Notes under the pieces: model-generated
The model's input: only the letters and a program-made list of their open reading frames with translations
What the model was told of the DNA's origin: nothing
Database searches by the model: none
Assembly: GCA_016800925.1 (NCBI GenBank)
Contig: JABCPU010000544.1
Span: forward strand, 1 to 39,729
Direction of reading: 5' to 3'
DNA length: 39,729 nucleotides
Origin: Suillus spraguei
Taxonomy: Eukaryota > Basidiomycota > Agaricomycetes > Boletales > Suillaceae
Shown: positions 9,766 through 17,864 of the stretch, in pieces
How the letters are laid out: every line of letters starts with the position of its first letter
How positions within the stretch are numbered: the stretch's first letter is position 1
Translations under genes and position numbers: made by a program

Positions 9766-10400
9766 GGAAGTATTGCCCTACTATGGAGGAGTAGGTCTGG
9801 AGATTATGTAAGGAAGGTACAGGCTACTACGGACGAAGTCCGGAGTAGAAAAAAACAGAGGAAGACTACCAAAGGTAGAGCCAGAGGTGAACAGAGATAA
9901 AGACTGGAGTTCGGACAAAATTTATATACTGTAGGTATCATAGGTAAGGATCAGTAAGCATCATCAAAGGCTATGTATAAACCATGTGGAAACATACTAC
10001 TAAGTACAATAGAACATAACAAAATGAACTCAGAGATGAGATATGTACGAAAGAGATTATCAAGACAGAGACAGAGGTAACTGAGAGCTGGAGACAAGGA
10101 CATACCTCAAATGGTGTAATGCATGTGGCACGGGAATATGTCCGGAGAGGAATGCAGGGAGATCTGGAGGAATGGAATCCAGATAGGAATGGGAATTTAA
10201 CCAGGACACATAGTGAAGGTACATCCAGAATGCCACTGGAGGGAAAGTCCAGAAATAGTGGTGGATATGACTGTGCTTGGAGTGGACCAGGTGCAGGGTA
10301 GGGTTGGCAGGCTAGCTGTGGAGGTCTGGAGGTCCGGAGATATGGAGATCAGGGCCAGAGATCATAGTGGAGATGGGGTGTGAAATACGGTATGTGACAG
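9766..10400. repeat. Dispersed repeat remainder, with an unoccupied paralogue of the copia target
   Basis: Positions 9965-10,160 align in plus orientation with 1-116 joined to 5421-5520. The stretch gacagaggtaactgagagc at 10,070-10,088 corresponds to ggcagagat/cactgagagc, where copia is inserted. Positions 10,180-10,400 then match inverted copy A sequence (6000-6110). No gene seen. Confidence 0.7.
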
Positions 10401-10404
10401 ACAC

Positions 10405-10612
10405 TCACAAAAATGTATATCATGTAAATTTTCTATTCCTTACACAGTTCACCAAGTGTTGAGTACAAAGACCCAAAACCCGAAAACTGAAACCCTGGCA
10501 TACATGTTGTGTATGCCAGGGTTTTGGGTTTTGGGTTTCTGGTATCAGTACTTGACACTTGGTGAACTGTGTAAGGAAATAGAAATTTTACATGATACAG
10601 ATGTTTGCGAGT
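10405..10612. repeat. Long satellite hairpin, ~100-bp arms, 7-bp loop
   Basis: Left arm ~10,405-10,503 is a satellite unit in plus orientation ending aaaccctggcatac. Right arm ~10,511-10,612 is the same unit reversed, beginning gtatgccagggttt. The loop is about atgttgt. This is where the satellite changes orientation. Confidence 0.85.
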
Positions 10613-11390
10613 TTTGAGTTTCAAGTTTCAAGTTTCGAGCTTTGGCACTCAGCACTTGCTACATTGCCAGGAATTTGGGTCTCAGGGCTTGGTACTCAAC
10701 ACTCAGTGAACTGTGTAAGGAAATAGAATTTTACATGATACAGATTTTTGCAAGTTTTGAGTTTCAAGTTTCAAGTTTCTGGTCTCAGGTCTTGGTACTC
10801 AACACTCGGTGAACTGTGTAAGGAAATAGAAATTGTACATGATACAGATGTTTGCGAGTTGTGAGTTTCAAGTTTTGGGTCTCAGGCTTTGGCACTCAGC
10901 ACTCAGCACTTCATACATTGCCAGGAATTCAGGATTCGGGTCTCAGGTCTTGTTACTTGACAATTGGTGAACTGTGTAAGGAAATAGGAAATTTACATGA
11001 TATACATTTTTGCAAGTTTCTGTCACATACCATATTTCACACCCCATCTCCACTATGATCTCTGGCCCCGATCTCCATATCTCCGGACCTCCACAGCTGG
11101 CCTGCCAACCCTACATTCCGGATTCAGGTCTTGGGTCTTGGTACTTAACACTCGGTGAACTGTGTAAGGAAATAGAAATTTTACATGATACAGATTTTTG
11201 TGAGTTTCAAGTGTTGTGTTTCAAGTTTCAAGTTTCAAGTTTCAGGTTTCAGCACTCAGCACTTGGTACATTGCCAGGAATTCAGGATTCGGGTCTCGGG
11301 TCTTGGTACTTGACACTTGGTGAACTGTGTAAGGAATTAGAAATTTTACATGATATACATTTTTGTGAGTTTCAAGTTTTAAATGTGTGG
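10511..11390 (-). repeat. Inverted ~165-bp satellite array, about 6 units
   Basis: The reversed landmark gaactgtgtaaggaa occurs at about 10,564, 10,708, 10,811, 10,969, 11,157 and 11,322. The units are the reverse complement of those in 6.9-8.7 kb, with shorter and more variable spacing. A piece of the dispersed repeat is embedded at 11,028-11,115. Confidence 0.88.
11028..11115. repeat. Inverted copy of 10,305-10,400 inside the satellite
   Basis: tgtcacataccatatttcacaccccatctccactatgatctctgg is the reverse complement of the segment just left of the hairpin at 10,405. The same junction therefore appears on both sides, as expected if a larger block was duplicated as an inverted repeat. Confidence 0.8.
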
Positions 11391-11800
11391 ATCAAATTCC
11401 TTTTATTGTCTCACATTTTTCTGAGTCCCGAGTGCCAAACCCCGAAATTGTGGACTACCAAATGTCAGAGTTCAGGGTTCAGCACTAAAAATGTGTGGGT
11501 CAAAGTCTTTTTATTGCCTCACATTGATTCACACATTTTGAGTGCCGAACCCCGAACCCCAGCACCTGGCACTTGGGACTCGACACATAATGTAAAGAAT
11601 TTGAAACCTATCTGTTGAGTCACCTTGTGCCGGGTGCCGGGTAACAATGTGAAACATATCAATCCATACATCTTAAGTGCCGAATCCTGAACCCTGGCAC
11701 CCAGGACTCAGGACTCATCACCATGTGAAAAATATTGATCTACATATTTTATGTGCCGAACCCCAACCCCTGGCACCTGGGACTCGGTGACACGCACCAA
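11391..11800. repeat. Degenerate short repeats of gtgccgaaccc type
   Basis: Loose ~95-bp units containing tgccgaacccc-gaacc-tggcacc-gggactc, followed by aatgtgaaa-atat-gatc-catat. Three are visible (about 11,530, 11,680 and 11,755). They share words with the 165-bp satellite but not its acagttca core. Confidence 0.55.
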
Positions 11801-12335
11801 ACTGGTCTGGTGCATGGCTGACTAAGCACTACTGCAGCTGAAAAATAGTACCAGGACTATAACAGCTTAGTGTTCCTCTATTCAGAAATTAATCCATGAT
11901 GCAGAATCGAAAGTTTCTTTTTGCTCGTAAAAAGTTTGCTTATTATTTCTAATTCATTTTTCATGGGTGTGTTTATGTATGTTTGGCTACAGAAACTACT
12001 TCATAAGATTCCCACAGATGTCAGGTGACCCCAGCAAAATAATTACATGGAGTTACCCTGCAGAGAAACTCATGAAACACATTATGATTCACTCGCGTCA
12101 TTTCTATGCATCTACAAAAAAGTGCAGATTTATGCTTCAAATATTACATAATTGATATTCCTCCTAGGATAGCCACTAATAGTCACCTGATCTCAAATTT
12201 ATGCATAGCCATTGATATCCCACATGACTTTTTCTCACACCCTTGAGCATATTACAAATCAGCTATGACAATATTCAATAAATAGGGTAGGTCAGCACCC
12301 CTACAAAATGTGGGAAAACAGTAGCATAGCCATTC
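11801..12335. other. No recognised feature
   Basis: A+T-rich unique-looking sequence without a convincing gene. The 62-codon open frame at 11,967-12,155 has no start context, domain or intron support. The right part may already belong to the gypsy 5' LTR, whose left end I could not place. Confidence 0.4.
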
Positions 12336-13389
12336 ATTTTGTCTATATAAGACCCACCTTTTTGTCAATAAAAAGAGAGATTTTCTCCCCCTCAGAAATA
12401 TAACTGAGAGTGAAGTGTGACCAGCACTATCAGCACACTGTCAAGAACATTGTCAACAACAGTAAGATTGGAAGTCTACTCTGTGAGATAGCACTACCTT
12501 GAGCTCACTGTGCTCAACAACTAGCAAGACCCTGAGCTCACTGTGTCTGACAACCAGCAAGACAACAAATTTTTTTTCTTTGACAAATTCATTCTAGTTT
12601 CTTTCATCATCTTCCTCTCTGTTTTTCTTTCTCTGTTGTCTGTTTCCTTGCTTCTGTTTCTTTTGAATCTTTCTCTTTTCTTCTTTTTCTTTGATCACTG
12701 GTCTCTCTCTCTTTTTCAAAGTTTGTTGGTGCTAAGTGTCCTTGTGTTTCTAATATTTGTGTTGTCTCTTTAGTCCATCTAAGGCCAGAGTAGCTTAGTG
12801 GGAGAGACTTTAGAGGTTGACAGTGACACTTGATCTCGCACATCTGAGTAGCGATACTGAGTTAAGGTCTTCACTGACTGATAGACTCTAGTTATTGAAA
12901 GGGGACTTGGTATTGAAATCCAAGGACGTCCATTCCTGTTATCCGCTTAATACTCATAGTGAGTTCCTTGGCAGCAGGATCAATAGTAAGCTAGAAGATC
13001 TCTGAAGTAGTGACTAGTCTTGACCGGGGATTCTACCTGCTTGTCTGAGAAGGTGATTGTTGTAACTTCCCACAAATTACAGTAGCACAATTGTTGCAAA
13101 ACACCTGCATTCTGTTGGAGGGCATAATTTGGCCAGTTACTTCTGTTTCTAAGTTTGTTGGACTTCTGTGTTTTTCTTTGAAGTTTAGTTGTTTCGAGAA
13201 TCTTTGTCATTGTCCAAGAGTTTTCTGATCTCACAGAAGTGACTCACTTGCTGACTGTAGCCTGGGGAACATTAAACAGCCACCCACGTACAACCACGTT
13301 ATCAGTCATTGGTATTTGTCTGAATCACTGACCGTGGAGATATTTGGTTTTATAGGTCTTTATCTATAGATCATCTATCTAAGAAGACA
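12336..13389 (+). repeat. Probable 5' LTR/leader of the gypsy element
   Basis: A TATA-like tctatataag at 12,341-12,350 is followed ~20 bp later by gtcaataaaaagagag, then a pyrimidine-rich stretch (12,565-12,775). The segment ends aagaagaca at 13,389, five bases before the primer site. No downstream copy exists in the window because the element is truncated, so the LTR call rests on position and promoter-like motifs only. Confidence 0.45.
12341..12350 (+). promoter_or_regulatory. TATA-box-like promoter element of the gypsy LTR
   Basis: tctatataag lies about 1.17 kb before the Gag start and within the presumed LTR. Downstream caataaaaag could serve as a TATA/polyadenylation pair typical of LTRs. 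Inferred from motif and position. Confidence 0.4.
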
Positions 13390-13393
13390 TTAT

Positions 13394-13411
13394 TGGAGCC
13401 CACCGCGAGGG
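13394..13411 (+). promoter_or_regulatory. Probable primer binding site of the gypsy element
   Basis: tggagcccaccgcgaggg begins with TGG, as expected for pairing with a tRNA 3' CCA end, and sits about 100 bp before the Gag ORF. The tRNA was not identified. Confidence 0.5.
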
Positions 13412-13512
13412 GGTGGTTTATTTTTTTTACGCTCCTCAAGCACATTCAGACCAGTCTTATTGTTGTTGACTCACACACTTTCACTAAATCATAGCCCCTA
13501 TCTATTGTCATC

Positions 13513-14820
13513 ATGAATCCAACAGCAAACCCAGGTGCAGCTGTAGCTGCTCAAATTCAACAAGCCGCTCCTGCAAATCCTCCAGTTGCTCCTGTGCAAG
13601 TAGTGCAACCTTACCAAATACCTCTTATCTTACCTTTGCCAGGAGGGAAGCATGCCCCTGAGAAGTTCAAGGGTAAGTATAACCAAGTCAAGAGATTTCT
13701 TCGTCACTATGAGACATTATGTACCCAGTACCAGATAGCCACCGATCAGGAAAAATGCGAGAATGTTACCCTGTATTGTTCATCACGTATCACTCGACTC
13801 ATAGAAATATTGCCACACTATAGAAACAATGATTGGGCTGGATTGAAGGCAGACTTTCTGAGCTTCTTTGATGCAGACAAAGATGCCAAGAGGTACAAAG
13901 TTCGCAGCCTGGTTAGCTTTGTCAACAAACACCGCACTGCCTCTATACGAACATTGTCAGAGTGGAAGAAGTATACACGAGAATTTGTTGCCATAGGAGG
14001 GTGGCTGCTTGCTAAAAATAAGATTTCGAGCAATGACCATGCCACCTATTTTTGGAAAGGGATTCCCAAGGCATTATGTGCCAAAATTGAAACACGACTA
14101 ATGGCACCTACACCCTTGAGGGACATGACCACTCCTTTCCCTTTTGAAGAAGTGTCACAGGCTGCAGAGAAAATTTTGCAACGAGATCGCTTCGATACTG
14201 ATTTGGTATACTCAGATACTGAAGATTCAGATAGTGAAAATTCAAATAGTGACACTGACTCAGAATCAGAATCAAGTACAGACTCAGAGGAGGAGCACTG
14301 GAAGAAAGTGAAATCTTCAAAGAGAGCGAAGCACAAAAGGCACTCATCTGTGAGCAAGCCCATCGTCCGTAAGACTCGCTTTGAAGATTCCAGCTCCGAG
14401 GAAGATAAAACTCCTATTGTCAAAACTCGCAAAGCAGTGCAAAGGCAACGTGCCAAGTCAACTTCCCATGAGGAAGTTGAGAATCTAATTCAGCAACTTG
14501 GAAGGATGAGGATAGGTGATGCTAATTATAGCACCCTGTACTACAAAGCAATCACTCTTGATCCAGCAGTAAAGGATATCATTGAAAGCCCATTAGAAAG
14601 AAAGAAGAGAGAACAAGAAATGGGAATACGAGATTCAAGATTTCCTAGTGCCAGATTCACACCAAGGAACAATGGTTTTGGAGTGAATAACATTGGGAGT
14701 AGTGCTAATAATAGGTACCAAAGTGCTAACAACCGAAATACTAATCCTAATACTAGCTACTCTACTAACTACCCCACTACCCCACTAACTCATCTGCATG
14801 CTTTGGCTGTGGAGAGATAG
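13513..14820 (+). CDS. Gypsy Gag protein
   Basis: 435 residues. The N-terminal ~45 residues are A/P/V-rich. A Gag-like core of about 50-230 follows (PGGKHAPEKFKGKYNQVKRF, FLRHYETLC, YFWKGIPKALCAKIE), the typical capsid-like fold region of fungal gypsy Gags. A D/S/E-rich acidic stretch lies at ~240-265 (SDTEDSDSENSNSDTDSESE), then a basic region and an N/S-rich tail. The frame ends at a stop just as another frame shows CFGCGEIGHGL (14,782-14,815), which is most of a CCHC knuckle. A one-base shift near 14,770 has therefore cut the zinc knuckle from Gag. Start chosen at the first ATG after the leader. Confidence 0.8.
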   Translation: MNPTANPGAAVAAQIQQAAPANPPVAPVQVVQPYQIPLILPLPGGKHAPEKFKGKYNQVKRFLRHYETLCTQYQIATDQEKCENVTLYCSSRITRLIEILPHYRNNDWAGLKADFLSFFDADKDAKRYKVRSLVSFVNKHRTASIRTLSEWKKYTREFVAIGGWLLAKNKISSNDHATYFWKGIPKALCAKIETRLMAPTPLRDMTTPFPFEEVSQAAEKILQRDRFDTDLVYSDTEDSDSENSNSDTDSESESSTDSEEEHWKKVKSSKRAKHKRHSSVSKPIVRKTRFEDSSSEEDKTPIVKTRKAVQRQRAKSTSHEEVENLIQQLGRMRIGDANYSTLYYKAITLDPAVKDIIESPLERKKREQEMGIRDSRFPSARFTPRNNGFGVNNIGSSANNRYQSANNRNTNPNTSYSTNYPTTPLTHLHALAVER

Positions 14821-14871
14821 GGCATGGGTTAGTAGGAGGAAGAGCGTGAAAACTGTTGGGCATTAGGATAC

Positions 14872-15237
14872 ATGAGTAATGAAGAAAGTGAAGAAGAAGT
14901 AAAGACTTACCCAGTCTATAGGACTCCGAAGGAAGGAATGCGAAGGAGAAACGAAGTGTTTGATGGAGTCTACCCTTCGAAAGGGCGAGACGTGAGAGAA
15001 GAACTAAAGAAAGAACAGCGTCAGCGTTACGAATTAAGAGGAGATAGGATGTACGGACCTGTGGGCAGACAGCACCCTGCAAAACCAGCAGAGGGTCTGA
15101 CGGTCGAGAAGCCGGCGCAGTCGAAAGCACCAGTGCCCGAGGCACGAGAAGTTAAAGTAGTAGAACCTAAGAAAAAGTCTGAATCAGTAAGTATACCCCA
15201 GGGAACCCCAGGGAAGAACAATGGAACATACCTCTAG
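14872..15237 (+). CDS. Short basic gypsy ORF between Gag and protease
   Basis: 121 residues rich in K, R and E (PVYRTPKEGMRRRNEVFDG, REELKKEQRQRYELRG). It lies between the Gag knuckle and the protease ORF, where fungal gypsy elements carry a charged linker. It is probably a fragment of a Gag-Pro linker separated by frameshifts rather than an independent gene. No catalytic motif is present. Confidence 0.45.
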   Translation: MSNEESEEEVKTYPVYRTPKEGMRRRNEVFDGVYPSKGRDVREELKKEQRQRYELRGDRMYGPVGRQHPAKPAEGLTVEKPAQSKAPVPEAREVKVVEPKKKSESVSIPQGTPGKNNGTYL

Positions 15238-15388
15238 GAGCAATGAGAGCTCCAGAACAAGAAGGTAAGACGCAGAAGGAAAAGAAAGAAGGGACGAACC
15301 GAAAAAGGGAAAGGCGCGAGACAATGCGTCAACCATACAACCTGCTGATGAGCAGGCGCGGTATGATGGACAGGACGACGACGTCGTC

Positions 15389-17665
15389 ATGGAAGACGAA
15401 CCTATGGAAAAAGTAAAGGTCAGGGAGCAGGGACGAAGGCAGGACAAGAAGAATCAAAAGGACATACCGAAGGGGAGGGAAATGCCTCAGAAGCAGGCGG
15501 ATCAAACGATCGATACTCGATTGGGTATCCGAAGATCAGAATTAGCTGATGGAATCAATGCTAAATTAGTACTAAGCCGAATACTAAACATACCTGTAGA
15601 ACTTACTGCGGGAGAGATCTTGGGCGTATCTAAGGAGTTGTCGGGGCTGTTGGCCGAGTCGATCAGACCCAAAACAATGACAAGAAAGGAAACTCACCTA
15701 GTATTTGACCCGAACAAAGGGAGTGAGAATACAGCGGAAGGATTTAACGTGATGGGAAGTTCCGAATCACCATCAAAAGGTGCGTTAATAGAATTACCAA
15801 TCAAAATTCACGGGAACAGTCTTAAAGCGGTAATTGATACCGGCAGTCAGCTAAATATAGTATCAGAGCACATGTATGAGAAATTCATTAAGCTCCCGAT
15901 CAATAGGAGTAAAACTTTAGTACTACATGATGCAAATGGCGGTACAGGACATCTTAAGGGTCTGGTTTCTCAGGTACCCGTAAAAATAGGCTCAGTACTT
16001 ACAGTAGCTGACATATATGTAGGGGACTCGGTCCCATTTGATATTTTATTGGGAAGGCCTTGGCAAACTCACAATACAGTATCTATACACGAGCGCCCTA
16101 CAGGCACATGGCTCGAATTCGGAAATAGTCCTACTAATGACGATATATCCGAAGTGTTAGTGGTTCCTTCCAAATACGGAAAGAAGCGGGACAACGGTGC
16201 GAAAGGCTGGAGTATTACATGTGCGGGTATCGCCGGCAACAGCGCAGCACACCAAATGAATTCTAAAAATAGTACTTACCTCATTACGGGGGTAATAGAA
16301 GCATCAGATACTGACGGAGAATCTCAGCTGCGCAAGTACAACCCACAGAGGAAATTGGTAGACATATCACACAGAACTATAGGTAGCATTGAAGCAATAG
16401 AGGCCTTACAGTTAATAAAAACGTTAAAGGAAAGTGTAGTTACAAGAGCTATAAAAGAAACTACAATATTCAAGGGACCTACCAGAACTCGGCCCATCAT
16501 GTCTCCCATCCGTTCTATTACACTCTTCCAGCCCAATCCGGCTATGATCGAGTACGCCGGATCTAACGCTAAGCAACCGATGGTCCACCCTGGGCATCAC
16601 TCCTTTCGGCACACGGCCAACGTGCAGTTTACACATTCCATTAATGGAAATCACGAGGCTGATTACTTAGCATTGAACGCCTCGCAGTTTTCTAAAATTA
16701 GGAACGAAGCCAGGCACATCGTAGATTACGTTCCAAATATAGTAGTACATGCAAATTTCGCCGCTCAAGATGTAATATCTCAAAGCGGCAACGTACTTAT
16801 ACCTGCCTTCGAGCTTCCGATCGACGCAAGACAAATTCGATCACCTACTCCCCTTGCCTTCGCCAAGCGACTCACGCCTGGCCCGTTCTTCAAAGCCTAC
16901 GACGCAGCAGTCAAGCGCTCTATGGGCCTTGGCTCTACCCTCCTACCCACTATCGACTTCAACGACCTCGCCCACATGGTGCCTGCCGACATCTTAGAGT
17001 TCCCGGGAGCAAACACCCTCGGGAACGGCGCTTCATTTCCGGCCGCAGATCCATCAAGTGCCCTTGCGCCCAAGATATTGCCTCTTACCCCCGACGACCT
17101 TAAGGACTTCAAGGACGAGACAGCATCCCGCCGGTCCCTGGAGAGAGAAGTAAAAGAGAGTATGGGTGTAGAAGAGAGTATGAAGAGGAAGGAGGTATCT
17201 ACTACAGTGTCTCTACCTACGCCGCCCAGGGTATGCGTCACCAGGCCCTCTCCATCTCCTCCCTCTAACACCCTGACCCAGACGCCCAAGGCTTCAGAGG
17301 CGAAAGTTGCCTCTGAAGCCACGCTCTTCCACCAAGCCCTTGTTGTCAAGACATGGCTCGTTGCCCTCAATAAAAGCGCCGCTGCATTTGGGCACACGAA
17401 GTCGAGCTCAACGGTCCCAGAGGAGGAACTCTCGGACGACAACATCTTCCTTGATTGCAGTAACTCTTCCTCGTCCTGTGCCGACGAAGAGGAGGACGCC
17501 GTCTTCCTGCCCTCTGCGCAGCCTGTATCCACCAAACTTGCTCCTCGTGCCACCCTCACGCATATCAAGAAGCTCGCAGAGGATATCTCTGACCCATGGT
17601 CGCGTAAATATATTCCCCAGCTCGTCTCTTCCCTTACCTTTACTCAAGATGCTGAGGCGCTTTAA
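15389..17665 (+). CDS. Gypsy retropepsin-containing ORF
   Basis: 758 residues. A charged N-terminal linker (1-130) precedes a retropepsin: KAVIDTGSQLNIVSEHMYEK with the catalytic DTGS at about 150-153, and the second conserved element FDILLGRPWQ near 217-226. The ~530 residues after it match nothing I recognise with certainty; long proteins of this layout are common in Agaricomycete gypsy elements. From about base 16,800 the codons become strongly C-ending and GC-rich, unlike the first half and unlike the RT ORF. Several S/T/P and acidic runs follow (SSTVPEEELSDDN, SSSSCADEEED). It ends in its own stop 200 bp before the RT ORF, so Pro and RT are not one frame here. Confidence 0.75.
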   Translation: MEDEPMEKVKVREQGRRQDKKNQKDIPKGREMPQKQADQTIDTRLGIRRSELADGINAKLVLSRILNIPVELTAGEILGVSKELSGLLAESIRPKTMTRKETHLVFDPNKGSENTAEGFNVMGSSESPSKGALIELPIKIHGNSLKAVIDTGSQLNIVSEHMYEKFIKLPINRSKTLVLHDANGGTGHLKGLVSQVPVKIGSVLTVADIYVGDSVPFDILLGRPWQTHNTVSIHERPTGTWLEFGNSPTNDDISEVLVVPSKYGKKRDNGAKGWSITCAGIAGNSAAHQMNSKNSTYLITGVIEASDTDGESQLRKYNPQRKLVDISHRTIGSIEAIEALQLIKTLKESVVTRAIKETTIFKGPTRTRPIMSPIRSITLFQPNPAMIEYAGSNAKQPMVHPGHHSFRHTANVQFTHSINGNHEADYLALNASQFSKIRNEARHIVDYVPNIVVHANFAAQDVISQSGNVLIPAFELPIDARQIRSPTPLAFAKRLTPGPFFKAYDAAVKRSMGLGSTLLPTIDFNDLAHMVPADILEFPGANTLGNGASFPAADPSSALAPKILPLTPDDLKDFKDETASRRSLEREVKESMGVEESMKRKEVSTTVSLPTPPRVCVTRPSPSPPSNTLTQTPKASEAKVASEATLFHQALVVKTWLVALNKSAAAFGHTKSSSTVPEEELSDDNIFLDCSNSSSSCADEEEDAVFLPSAQPVSTKLAPRATLTHIKKLAEDISDPWSRKYIPQLVSSLTFTQDAEAL

Positions 17666-17864
17666 ATTCACTGGTGAAATACATATACCTAAGCAGAAAC
17701 CAAACTAAGATCAGTGGTAGTAGTCCACAAGACCCAAGATTATTACGGGAGTATTACGACATTCACTCTAGTCTAGTTGTGTGAGAAAGAATCAGGGTAG
17801 ACCTATATAATACATTGCCAACCCAACAGCCTATACCCGGTCCGAGGAACTGAACTCCACAAGA

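Noticed and set aside
6905..11390. CRISPR-like array because of regular ~165-bp repeats
   Set aside because: The whole unit is repeated and diverged, with no unique spacers, in a eukaryotic repeat context. It is a satellite.
12543..12773. Hydrophobic F/L/S-rich 76-residue frame that could be a membrane peptide
   Set aside because: It comes from a pyrimidine-rich run in the gypsy leader. Any such run gives F/L/S codons, and there is no conservation to support it.
12783..12860. tRNA-like stretch (agtagcttagtgggagagac) resembling an A box
   Set aside because: No matching B box (GGTTCGANNCC), no acceptor stem pairing and no anticodon arm could be drawn. It lies in the presumed gypsy leader.
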